Below, one piece after another: positions 8,196-15,405 of a stretch of 20,985 bases of DNA. A program made the position numbers and the translations under genes. Origin of the DNA: Christiangramia sp. (GTDB taxonomy: Bacteria > Bacteroidota > Bacteroidia > Flavobacteriales > Flavobacteriaceae); the NCBI GenBank assembly GCA_024635735.1, contig JAGXII010000187.1:1-20985 (forward strand), read 5' to 3'. Each line of letters begins with the position of its first letter. Positions within the stretch are counted from its first letter, which is position 1. The notes under the pieces were generated by a model. The model worked only from the letters and a program-made list of their open reading frames with translations, had not been told where the DNA came from and made no database searches.

Positions 8196-8208
8196 TGTTG
8201 AAATTGCA

Positions 8209-9276
8209 TTATTTAATAGCCTTTTCAAGAAGCTTTATATATTTTTCGATTCCCTCTTCAATTTCATTTACATAAATAAATTCATTTGCCGAATGCGATC
8301 TTGTAGAATCACCGGGGCCTAACTTTAAAGAAGGACATTTAAGCATTGCCTGATCTGATAAAGTTGGAGATCCATAAGTTTCCATTCCCAGACTGATTCC
8401 GGCCTTTAACAGTTCATGATCCTTAGGAATGGAAGAAGAATTTAAACGAAGTGATCTCGGCACAATTTCATCTACCGGAGCTTCATTTTGTAAAATATTA
8501 CTGACTTCTTCATTCGTATAACAATCGTTCACTCTTACATCTATTACCAGGTCTACATCTGCGGGAACTACATTATGCTGGGTTCCGGCTTTTATTTGTG
8601 TTACCGTAAGTTTTACTTCCCCCAGAACTTCTGAAATCTTCGGAAATTTAAATCCTTCAAACCATTGTAAAGCTTTAGCCGACTTATAAATACAATTATC
8701 ATCATTTGGATGTGCGGCGTGTGAAGGAGTGCCAATAACCTTAGCGTCAAAAACCACGAGTCCTTTTTCGGCAATTGCAAGATTCATCAAAGTTGGCTCT
8801 CCAACGATGGCCACGTCTATATGGGGCATAATTGGAAGCATCATGGCAATTCCATTTTTACCATTGATTTCTTCTTCGGCTGTTCCCGCGAAAATGATAT
8901 TGTATTCAAGATCTTCCTGATTATAGAAAAAAGTAAAAGTTGCTAATAACGATACGAGGCAGCCTCCCGCGTCATTACTCCCAAGACCAAATAACTTACC
9001 ATCTGCAATTTCCGCTGTAAAAGGATCCCTTGTATATGCTGAATTAGGTTTTACGGTATCGTGATGAGAATTAAGCAGCAGGCTTGGTTTCGAATCATCA
9101 AAAAATTTATTTTTTGCCCAGACATTATTGCTATTGCGCTCATAAACAATATCATGATCGTTCATCCAGCTTTCGAGTATGGCTGCAGTACCCTCTTCCT
9201 CCTTAGAAAAGGATTGAGTCTGAATTAAATTTTTAAGTAATTCTATAGCCTTCTCCTGAAGTTCAGAAATATTCAT
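8209..9276 (-). CDS. argE: M20 metallo-deacylase, probable N-acylcitrulline deacylase
   Basis: Member of the M20 family (ArgE/DapE/ACY1). All expected residues are visible: His71 and Asp73 in SHHDTV, bridging Asp102 in GSNDAGG, catalytic Glu134 with metal ligand Glu135 in GTAEEE, Glu160 in VGEPT, and His328 near the C-terminus in TRSHSANEF. At 355 residues it is slightly shorter than E. coli ArgE (383) and DapE (375). Because the cluster encodes the argF'-type transcarbamylase, carbamoylation happens before deacylation, so the expected substrate is N-acetyl- or N-succinyl-citrulline rather than N-acetylornithine. A succinyl-diaminopimelate desuccinylase role is an alternative that the context argues against. 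Start ATG 9276 overlaps the argB stop by 1 nt (TAATG). Confidence 0.9.
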   Translation of the reverse strand: MNISELQEKAIELLKNLIQTQSFSKEEEGTAAILESWMNDHDIVYERNSNNVWAKNKFFDDSKPSLLLNSHHDTVKPNSAYTRDPFTAEIADGKLFGLGSNDAGGCLVSLLATFTFFYNQEDLEYNIIFAGTAEEEINGKNGIAMMLPIMPHIDVAIVGEPTLMNLAIAEKGLVVFDAKVIGTPSHAAHPNDDNCIYKSAKALQWFEGFKFPKISEVLGEVKLTVTQIKAGTQHNVVPADVDLVIDVRVNDCYTNEEVSNILQNEAPVDEIVPRSLRLNSSSIPKDHELLKAGISLGMETYGSPTLSDQAMLKCPSLKLGPGDSTRSHSANEFIYVNEIEEGIEKYIKLLEKAIK

Positions 9277-10049
9277 TAGGCACTAATTTTTGTATGAATT
9301 GATTCTCTCCTTAGCAAGGTGGCATCTCCCAGAAATATTTGCTCTACCCCATTTTCCAGGGCTTCGAAACAATTATGAAGCTTGGGTAACATCCCGTCGC
9401 TGATAATTTTTTTATCCAGCAATTCCTTGTACTTCTTTCTATTAATCTCGTTTATAACCGAGTCATCGTCATTGGCATCACTTAAAACTCCTTTTTTCTC
9501 GAAGCAGTAATAAAGTTCTGTTTTATATGTCTCACTCATTGCTCTGGCAATTTCAGAAGCCATAGAATCGGCATTAGTATTAAATAACTGTCCATTTCCT
9601 CCATATGAAATTGCAGAGAATACGGGTACAATTTTCTGCTGAAGCAAAGAGCTTATAAAGCCTACATTGATATTTGAAACATCACCAACATATCCAAAAT
9701 TAACTTCTTTTACCGGTCGTTTTTTGGAGATAATGCTATTTCCGTCTGCGCCGCAGAGACCAATGGAATTACAATTTAGTGCCTGAAGTTCTGCCACTAT
9801 ATTTTTATTAAGAAGTCCGCCATAAACCATGGTGATCACCTGCATAGAATTATAATCTGTAATACGCCGGCCATCCACCATTTTAGTTTCAAAACCAAGT
9901 TTTGAGGCAATATCGGTAGCCATATTTCCACCGCCATGAACCAGTATTCTCGGGCCCTCAAGATTGACGAAGTCATTCAGAAACACTTCAAGTTTCTGTT
10001 TATCCTCTATGAGCTTCCCTCCTATTTTTACGACTTTAAGACTCTCCAT
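9276..10049 (-). CDS. argB: N-acylglutamate kinase (acetylglutamate kinase family)
   Basis: Phosphorylates the gamma-carboxylate of N-acylglutamate with ATP, the second step of the pathway. Amino-acid-kinase fold: KIGGK at 8-12, LVHGGG at 36-41 binding the substrate, FNTNADSMASEIA at 156-168, and ISDGMLPKL at 216-224. It has 257 residues, like E. coli ArgB (258). It begins directly with the first strand (SLKVVKIGGK), so it lacks the extra N-terminal helix found in arginine-inhibited hexameric kinases; feedback inhibition through that helix is therefore unlikely. Whether it uses acetyl- or succinyl-glutamate cannot be read from these motifs. Coupled to argE by a 1-nt overlap; a 75-bp repeat-bearing gap separates it from argF'. 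Confidence 0.95.
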   Translation of the reverse strand: MESLKVVKIGGKLIEDKQKLEVFLNDFVNLEGPRILVHGGGNMATDIASKLGFETKMVDGRRITDYNSMQVITMVYGGLLNKNIVAELQALNCNSIGLCGADGNSIISKKRPVKEVNFGYVGDVSNINVGFISSLLQQKIVPVFSAISYGGNGQLFNTNADSMASEIARAMSETYKTELYYCFEKKGVLSDANDDDSVINEINRKKYKELLDKKIISDGMLPKLHNCFEALENGVEQIFLGDATLLRRESIHTKISA

Positions 10050-10061
10050 TTCCTTCTTTTA

Positions 10062-10122
10062 TATTATAAGGCTGAATTCACTTCAACAACCTATTCGATC
10101 CTTAACCAGGTTCAGGATTACG
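10062..10122. repeat. Degenerate dispersed-repeat-like inverted repeat between argF' and argB
   Basis: The gap 10050-10124 contains CAGGTTCAGGATTACG (10107-10122), which matches the reverse complement of the start of the proC-argC gap element (13083-13098) at about 13 of 16 positions. At the other end TTATAAGGCTGAATTCA (10065-10081) matches the reverse complement of the first end imperfectly, so the whole behaves as a degenerate hairpin of about 60 nt. I take it as a relic of a dispersed intergenic repeat; copy number elsewhere was not checked. Confidence 0.4.
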
Positions 10123-10124
10123 TA

Positions 10125-11075
10125 TCAATTTTCTTTATTCTCAAGCAATCTTTTCAAAACAGCCTGGGCTGCAAAGGTTCTGTTCCCTGCCTGATGGATC
10201 ACTATAGAATTATCACTGTCCAGAACCTCATCAGCAATCACCACATTTCTTCTTACCGGCAAACAATGCATTACTTTTGCATTATTGGTTCCTTTAAGTT
10301 TTTCGGCATCAAACGTCCAGTTTTTATCAACCTCGGGAGATTGCCCATAATTTTCATAACTACTCCAGTTCTTTACATAAACAAAATCAGCATCCTTTAA
10401 TGCATCTTCCTGATTATGAAAAACCTTTACATCCCTTGTGATATGAGGGTTCAAATCGTATCCTTCAGGATTGGCGATCACAAAATCCACATCCACCTTC
10501 TGCATAATCTCAGCAAAAGAATTCGGAACCGATTGAGGAAGTGCTTTTGGATGCGGTGCCCAGGTAAGTACCACTTTTGGTTTCTGACTTTTCTTTAATT
10601 CGGAAATTGTAATGGCATCCGTAAGGGCCTGTAAAGGATGACCGGTAGCGCTTTCAAGATTTATCACCGGCACAGATGCATATTTCTTAAAACTGTTCAT
10701 CACCTGTTCTGACTCATCCTTTTCACGATCCTTAAGATTTGGAAACGCTCTTACCGCGATCAGGTCACAATATTGTGAAAGTACACCCGCAGCCTCTTTA
10801 ATATGTTCAGCTTTAGTGGAATCCATGATAGCTCCATCTTCAAATTCCAGCGCCCAGCCATTTTTATCTGCATTCATCACCATTACCTCCATCCCCAGTA
10901 ATTTAGCCGCTTTTTCTGTGCTTAAACGGGTACGTAAACTGGGGTTAAAAAAGAGCATTCCCAGGGTCTTTTCTTTTCCCAGGCCAGATGCTGAATTGTT
11001 TTTCTTAAGCTCAATAGCTTCCGAAATTAATTCTTCCAGGTTTTCTATATCCCTAAAACTGATGTAATTCTTCAT
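10125..11075 (-). CDS. argF': N-acylornithine carbamoyltransferase (succinyl type more likely than acetyl)
   Basis: Transfers carbamoyl from carbamoyl phosphate to an N-acylated ornithine. It closely resembles Bacteroides fragilis N-succinylornithine transcarbamylase as I remember it: FFNPSLRTRLSTEKAA (42-57; carbamoyl-phosphate loop), HPLQ (146-149), TWAPHPKALPQSVPNSFAE (171-189), NPEGYDL and HCLPVRRN (270-277). The 316 residues fit this class. In this subfamily one residue sets specificity: Pro90 in the Bacteroides succinyl enzyme, Glu92 in the Xanthomonas acetyl enzyme. The aligned position here is Ala89 (DSTKAEH). Lack of Glu argues against acetylornithine. A plain ornithine carbamoyltransferase is very unlikely. 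It stands between argD and argB with loose gaps (50 and 75 bp). Confidence 0.93.
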   Translation of the reverse strand: MKNYISFRDIENLEELISEAIELKKNNSASGLGKEKTLGMLFFNPSLRTRLSTEKAAKLLGMEVMVMNADKNGWALEFEDGAIMDSTKAEHIKEAAGVLSQYCDLIAVRAFPNLKDREKDESEQVMNSFKKYASVPVINLESATGHPLQALTDAITISELKKSQKPKVVLTWAPHPKALPQSVPNSFAEIMQKVDVDFVIANPEGYDLNPHITRDVKVFHNQEDALKDADFVYVKNWSSYENYGQSPEVDKNWTFDAEKLKGTNNAKVMHCLPVRRNVVIADEVLDSDNSIVIHQAGNRTFAAQAVLKRLLENKEN

Positions 11076-11090
11076 TTTAAAAATTTAATA

Positions 11091-11121
11091 GACCTTACTG
11101 GTTTTAAAAACCTGCAAGGAC
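11091..11121. repeat. Degenerate palindromic element between argD and argF'
   Basis: A 31-bp imperfect palindrome with core GGTTTTAAAAACC in a 50-bp gap. Aligned base by base with 13123-13153 it agrees at 24 of 31 positions, so both are copies of one element; this copy has about three arm mismatches. Confidence 0.6.
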
Positions 11122-11125
11122 TTTC

Positions 11126-12262
11126 CTATTTATAAGTCTTCAAAGCCGATTTCAAAGCTTCAAAAAAGCTGTCAAAATGTTTTTCTTCAATATTTAAAGG
11201 TGGTAAAATTCGAAGTAGGTTTTTATTCGAAGCTGCGCCGGTAAAAATCTGATAATTGAAAAGCAAATCCTTTCGCAAGGCCGCAATTTCGAAGTCGAAT
11301 TCAAGACCTATCATTAATCCACGGCCTTTGATTTTTTTGATTTGCGGAATTTCAGCTGCTTTTTCTTTAACATACTCAAAAAGATTACCGGCGTTTTTGG
11401 CCAGGTTTTCATTTTCAATAGTATCTAAAACTGCAATTCCGGCGGCACATGCCAAATGGTTACCTCCAAAAGTGGTTCCCAGCATTCCGTATTTTGCCTT
11501 TATGTTGTTATCGATTAAAATTCCGCCTATTGGAAATCCATTTCCCATTCCCTTAGCCACGGAAATAATATGAGGCCTGATCCCGTGTTTCTGAAAGGCG
11601 AAAAAATCTCCGGTTCTTCCATAACCCGCCTGAACTTCATCTGCAATAAGTACTGCATGATGCTTTTTACATAATTCTTCGGCTGCTTTATAGAATTCGG
11701 TGCTCGCTTCATCCAGTCCTCCAACTCCCTGTATAACTTCAAAAATTACAGCGGCAACATCCTCTTTTTGCAATTCGTTTTCCAATGCCGGGATGTCATC
11801 AAAAGGAAGTTTAACTGTTTGATGCCCTTTATTGAAAGGAGATTTTATCGATTCATTATCGGTTACCGCAACCACACCTGAAGTTCGCCCATGAAAAGCC
11901 CTTTCAAAATAAATGACTTTGCTTTTTCCGGTTTCAAACGAAGCTACTTTCAGCGCATTTTCATTTGCTTCGGCGCCGGAATTACATAGGAATAAACTGT
12001 AATCCTTTACTCCGGAAACTTTTTCAAGCTTCTCCGCAAGTTCCTCCTGGAGAGGATTTTTAATGGAATTGGAATAAAAACCAAGTTTTTCAACCTGCTC
12101 CCTAATCGCTTTCACATAGGTCGGGTGCGCATGCCCAATAGAGATTACCGCATGCCCCCCATAAAGATCCAGATATCTGGTGCCATTTTCTTCAAAAACA
12201 TAACAGCCTTCACCCCTTACCGGGGTAATATCATAAAGTGGATAAACATCAAATAACTGCAT
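11126..12262 (-). CDS. argD: N-acylornithine aminotransferase (class III, PLP)
   Basis: Transaminates N-acylglutamate 5-semialdehyde to N-acylornithine with glutamate as amino donor. Class-III aminotransferase of 378 residues, within the usual 375-405. Visible: NSGAEANENALK (94-105) at the cofactor phosphate site, FHGRT (123-127), LIADEVQAGYGRTG (205-218) with Asp208 contacting the pyridine nitrogen, and SVAKGMGNGFPIG (234-246) with the Schiff-base Lys237. Ornithine-delta-aminotransferase is an alternative by family, but length and neighbours favour ArgD. Start ATG 12262 lies 2 nt after the proC stop, so the two are probably coupled; the stop is TAG. Confidence 0.93.
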   Translation of the reverse strand: MQLFDVYPLYDITPVRGEGCYVFEENGTRYLDLYGGHAVISIGHAHPTYVKAIREQVEKLGFYSNSIKNPLQEELAEKLEKVSGVKDYSLFLCNSGAEANENALKVASFETGKSKVIYFERAFHGRTSGVVAVTDNESIKSPFNKGHQTVKLPFDDIPALENELQKEDVAAVIFEVIQGVGGLDEASTEFYKAAEELCKKHHAVLIADEVQAGYGRTGDFFAFQKHGIRPHIISVAKGMGNGFPIGGILIDNNIKAKYGMLGTTFGGNHLACAAGIAVLDTIENENLAKNAGNLFEYVKEKAAEIPQIKKIKGRGLMIGLEFDFEIAALRKDLLFNYQIFTGAASNKNLLRILPPLNIEEKHFDSFFEALKSALKTYK

Positions 12263-12264
12263 AA

Positions 12265-13059
12265 TTACTGCTCTGAGATATTATTTATTTTTTTAAATGA
12301 AGCCTGAATTCCTTTTATAAGGGAAGAGCTGAGCCCATTGTGTTCCATTTCGTTAAGACCTTCAATAGTACAACCTCTTGGAGTGGTAACTTTATCGATC
12401 TCTTCTTCAGGATGTTTGCCCGATTCAATTAATAGACTAGCCGCACCCATACAGGTTTGCATAGAGAGCTCCTGCGCCTCTTTCGCGTCAAAACCGAGTT
12501 GTACTGCTCCCTGAGTCGTTGCGCGTATAAGGCGCATCCAGAACGCGATTCCGCTGGCGCAGATAACAGTAGCCGCCTGCATCTTGTTTTCCGGAATAAT
12601 TATACTCGTTCCCAGTCTGTTGAAAATAGCCTCGGCAATCGCAATCCGTTTTTTACCTTTTTCATTACTGCAAAGACAGGTCATAGATTTTCCAACCGCA
12701 ATTGCAGTATTGGGCATTGATCTGATTATAAAATGATCTTCTCCAACAATAGCTTCAATACGCGGAATTTTAAATCCGGTAACGGTGGAAATCAATACAT
12801 GTTTTTCAGTAAGCTCATCTTTAATCTCCTCAAGGATTCGTTCCAGTTGAGTAGGCTGAACCGAGAAGATGAGAATATCAGAATTCCTTACGGCTTCTAT
12901 GTTATCTGAAGTGACCGAAACTTTTGAATATTCAGAAAACTCCTGAATATCCTCAAGTTTTCGTTTGCTCAGGTACAGCGTGGTAAAGGCATTACTAAAT
13001 ATAAGTCCTTTCGCAATGGATGTTCCTAGATTTCCTGCGCCAATAATTCCTATTTTCAT
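12265..13059 (-). CDS. proC: Pyrroline-5-carboxylate reductase
   Basis: Reduces 1-pyrroline-5-carboxylate to proline with NAD(P)H. The 264-residue protein has the Rossmann signature GAGNLG at 7-12, MPNTAIAVGKS in the middle and the C-terminal dimerisation domain with DKVTTPRGCTIEGLNEME. This last motif normally reads SPGGTT; the first glycine is Arg here, which I believe is common in Bacteroidota versions. It is placed between argC (102-bp gap) and argD (2-nt gap) inside the arginine cluster. Pyrroline-5-carboxylate arises from glutamate semialdehyde or ornithine, so the placement ties proline to the arginine route, but nothing here proves an altered substrate. Confidence 0.92.
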   Translation of the reverse strand: MKIGIIGAGNLGTSIAKGLIFSNAFTTLYLSKRKLEDIQEFSEYSKVSVTSDNIEAVRNSDILIFSVQPTQLERILEEIKDELTEKHVLISTVTGFKIPRIEAIVGEDHFIIRSMPNTAIAVGKSMTCLCSNEKGKKRIAIAEAIFNRLGTSIIIPENKMQAATVICASGIAFWMRLIRATTQGAVQLGFDAKEAQELSMQTCMGAASLLIESGKHPEEEIDKVTTPRGCTIEGLNEMEHNGLSSSLIKGIQASFKKINNISEQ

Positions 13060-13083
13060 ATTTCCTGTAATTTAAAATATAAC

Positions 13084-13103
13084 GTCATCCTGAACAAGTT
13101 CAG
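13084..13103. repeat. Short inverted repeat CTGAAC-AA-GTTCAG in the proC-argC gap
   Basis: GTCATCCTGAACAAGTTCAG contains the 14-bp palindrome CTGAACAAGTTCAG (13090-13103). Its first bases recur, inverted and degenerate, in the argF'-argB gap (10107-10122). It looks like one end of a dispersed flavobacterial intergenic repeat, from memory. An operator is an alternative reading. Confidence 0.5.
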
Positions 13104-13121
13104 CTTTACCATATGCTCTAA

Positions 13122-13154
13122 AGACCTCCCAGGTTTTGAAAACCTGGGAGGTCT
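13122..13154. repeat. 33-bp perfect palindrome between argC and proC
   Basis: Arms AGACCTCCCAGGTTTT (13122-13137) and its exact reverse complement (13139-13154) flank a single central base (13138). In RNA this gives a very stable hairpin starting 7 nt after the argC stop codon. No T run follows in the transcribed (minus) direction beyond three T, so it is a poor intrinsic terminator. It is better read as a dispersed palindromic repeat that may also stabilise or partly attenuate the mRNA. Confidence 0.85.
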
Positions 13155-13161
13155 GGTGTTA

Positions 13162-14124
13162 TTAAAAATAACTCGCTTTTAATCTTAAGCCCAGATCCTC
13201 TTCCAGGCCAAACATCAAATTCATATTCTGAACCGCCTGTCCCGAGGCTCCTTTAAGCAGATTATCAATAATACTCGTGATCAATAAATTATTACCTGAT
13301 TTTTGCAATTTCAGTAGGCATTTATTCGTGTTTACAACCTGTTTTAGATGAAGATCCTCACCGGTTAAAAATGTAAAAGCTGCATCATGATATGCTTTTG
13401 AATATATATCCTTTGCATCCTCCAGGCTTCCTTCAAACTTTGTATAAGCCGTTGCATGAATACCACGGGAGAAATTTCCACGATTCGGAATAAAATTCAC
13501 CTCGGCTGAATAATCAGGCTGAAGATTTTTAAGACTCTGTCCTAATTCATTCAGATGCTGATGTTCAAATGCTTTATATGCTGAAAAATTATTATCCCTC
13601 CACGTAAAATGAGTGGTTTCAGATAAAGAAGTCCCGGCGCCCGTTGCTCCTGTTACCGCATTAATATGGAGTTCTTTCCTGAGTAAATTTTCTTTTGCCA
13701 GCGGTAAAACAGCCAGGCTAATAGCCGTTGCAAAACATCCGGGATTAGCAACAAAATCTGCCTTTTTAATAGCATCTTTATTGAATTCCGGTAAACCATA
13801 AACAAAAGCGTGGTTACCATCCATCCTGAAATCGGTACTTAAGTCAACAATTTTGGTCTTTTTGGAAAACTTATGTTCCGCTAAAAACTTTTTAGAATTT
13901 CCATGGCCAAGACAGAGAAAAACGACATCTGCTTCGGTATTGATCTTATCTGTAAAGGTCAGTTCGGTTTCTCCCACTAGATCCTGATGAATTGTTGAAA
14001 CAGGTTTACCCGGCTGCGAGGTACTGTAAATAAAGTTCAGGTTTACTTCAGGATGCCTCAGTAGAATTCGTATCAGTTCTCCGGCCGTATAACCTGCTCC
14101 TCCTATAATTCCAGTTTCAATCAT
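13162..14124 (-). CDS. argC: N-acyl-gamma-glutamyl-phosphate reductase
   Basis: NADPH-dependent reduction of N-acylglutamyl 5-phosphate to the semialdehyde. 320 residues, slightly under the usual 335-345. Seen: GIIGGAGYTAGELIRIL (5-21), the NADP-binding P-loop; VVFLCLGHGNS (67-77); LSTDFR (95-100); FVANPGCFATA (124-134) with catalytic Cys130; and the substrate-domain stretch VTGATGAGTSLSE (157-169) and FEHQHLNEL (186-194) with the likely catalytic histidine. Start ATG 14124 overlaps the argG stop by 4 nt (ATGA), so the two are coupled. It is followed by the 33-bp palindrome. Confidence 0.95.
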   Translation of the reverse strand: MIETGIIGGAGYTAGELIRILLRHPEVNLNFIYSTSQPGKPVSTIHQDLVGETELTFTDKINTEADVVFLCLGHGNSKKFLAEHKFSKKTKIVDLSTDFRMDGNHAFVYGLPEFNKDAIKKADFVANPGCFATAISLAVLPLAKENLLRKELHINAVTGATGAGTSLSETTHFTWRDNNFSAYKAFEHQHLNELGQSLKNLQPDYSAEVNFIPNRGNFSRGIHATAYTKFEGSLEDAKDIYSKAYHDAAFTFLTGEDLHLKQVVNTNKCLLKLQKSGNNLLITSIIDNLLKGASGQAVQNMNLMFGLEEDLGLRLKASYF

Positions 14125-15308
14125 TGTTGTTGATTTACGTGTTCGTATATCTTCCCTGAATTGGAAAGGATCTTTATAAAGCCCTTCGCATCATCTGCTG
14201 TCCAGGCTTTGTTTTCTTCTCCGTATTTTCCAAAACCAGAATTCATTAGATCATTTTCAGATCTGATTCCATCCAGGGTATAGCGGTAAGGATGTAGTGT
14301 TACAAATACTTTTCCATTTACCTTTTCCTGAGAATTCTGAAGAAAAGCCTCCAAATCGCGCATTACAGGATCCAGATATAGACCTTCATGCAGGTGCGTT
14401 CCATACCAGTTAGCCATATAATCTTTATGCTGAAGCTGCCATTTGCTAAGCGTATGTTTTTCCAGTAAATGATGGGCCTTTATAGTAATAAGTGCAGCTG
14501 ACGCCTCGAATCCCACTCTTCCTTTAATGCCAATAATGGTATCTCCAACATGAATATCCCTTCCAATCGCATATTTTGAGGCGATCCTTTCCAGTATCTC
14601 AATGTTCTTTTCAGGTTTGTTTTCTTCCCCGTTTACAGAGGTTAACTCGCCTTTGGTGAAACCTAAACTAATTTGCTTTGGCTCCTTATCTTTAAGTTGA
14701 GAAGGAAAGGCTTCTTCCGGCAATGGTTTTTCTGAAGTAAGTGTTTCCGATCCTCCAACGCTGGTTCCCCATAGGCCTTTGTTTATCGAATATTTTGCCT
14801 TCTCCCAGTTCATATCCACGCCATTGGCCTTTAGATATTCTATTTCCTCCTGTCGGCTTAATTGTTTATCCCGGATTGGAGTGATAATTTGAATTTTAGG
14901 AGCGATAATTTGGAATATCAAATCAAATCTCACCTGGTCATTACCCGCACCGGTACTTCCGTGAGCGATATATTCAGCACCAATAGATTTGGCGTAATTT
15001 ACTATTTCAATAGCCTGTACAATTCTTTCTGCACTTACCGAAAGCGGATAGGTATCATTTTTAAGAACATTTCCGAAAATTAGATATTTCACCACCTTTT
15101 GATAAAAGGAAGAAACCGCATCTATATTTTTATAGGTTTTCGCTCCGATCTTTTCAGCATTAGAACCTATTTTTTCGATCTCTTCTTTTGAAAATCCGCC
15201 AGTATTTACGCTTACGGCATGAACTTCAAAATTTTCTTCCTTTGATAAATATTTTGCGCAGTAAGAGGTATCCAAACCTCCACTATATGCTATAACTACT
15301 TTTTTCAT
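14121..15308 (-). CDS. argG: Argininosuccinate synthase
   Basis: Joins citrulline and aspartate with ATP to argininosuccinate. N-type ATP pyrophosphatase fold with the P-loop YSGGLDTS at residues 8-15, EYIAHGSTGAGNDQVRF in the citrulline/aspartate site, and SVGGSETLTSE. I choose ATG 15308 (395 residues, starting MKKVVIAYSGGLD), the family's normal beginning; a GTG nine codons upstream would add MHSWQKNKI, which has no family support and reads into a repeat-like gap. The length matches the 395-405 typical for the family. Second gene of the cluster, 97 bp after the GNAT gene and overlapping argC by 4 nt. Confidence 0.96.
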   Translation of the reverse strand: MKKVVIAYSGGLDTSYCAKYLSKEENFEVHAVSVNTGGFSKEEIEKIGSNAEKIGAKTYKNIDAVSSFYQKVVKYLIFGNVLKNDTYPLSVSAERIVQAIEIVNYAKSIGAEYIAHGSTGAGNDQVRFDLIFQIIAPKIQIITPIRDKQLSRQEEIEYLKANGVDMNWEKAKYSINKGLWGTSVGGSETLTSEKPLPEEAFPSQLKDKEPKQISLGFTKGELTSVNGEENKPEKNIEILERIASKYAIGRDIHVGDTIIGIKGRVGFEASAALITIKAHHLLEKHTLSKWQLQHKDYMANWYGTHLHEGLYLDPVMRDLEAFLQNSQEKVNGKVFVTLHPYRYTLDGIRSENDLMNSGFGKYGEENKAWTADDAKGFIKILSNSGKIYEHVNQQQ

Positions 15309-15318
15309 TATTTTATTT

Positions 15319-15385
15319 TTTTGCCACGAATGCACTAATAATTTGTATCATTCTACATTTCCCTTCCTTTTAAGGAGGGGTGTCC
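15319..15385. repeat. Repeat-like sequence between the GNAT gene and argG
   Basis: The 97-bp gap (15309-15405) holds the imperfect palindrome CCCTTCCTTT/TAAGGAGGGG (15361-15380, 8 of 10 pairs) and TTGCCACGAATGCACTAATA (15321-15340). Both resemble dispersed flavobacterial repeats that I remember; no search was made. No clear promoter for argG is seen. Confidence 0.4.
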
Positions 15386-15405
15386 TATATTGTCGGAAGC
15401 GTTGG

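Noticed and set aside
8097..8228. Extension of argH by 44 codons to a TTG at 8228
   Set aside because: The extra residues lack similarity to argininosuccinate lyases, overlap argE and read through repeat-like DNA; ATG 8096 gives the normal N-terminus.
8209..9276. Assignment of the M20 protein to dapE (lysine pathway)
   Set aside because: Metal ligands do not discriminate, but it overlaps argB by one base and completes the arginine cluster.
9936..10400. 154-codon plus-strand open frame across the argB-argF' junction
   Set aside because: Antisense to two conserved genes, composition typical of shadow frames, no recognisable motif.
15309..15335. Extension of argG by nine codons to a GTG at 15335
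   Set aside because: The ATG at 15308 places the P-loop at residues 8-15 as in the family; the extension lies in repeat-like sequence.
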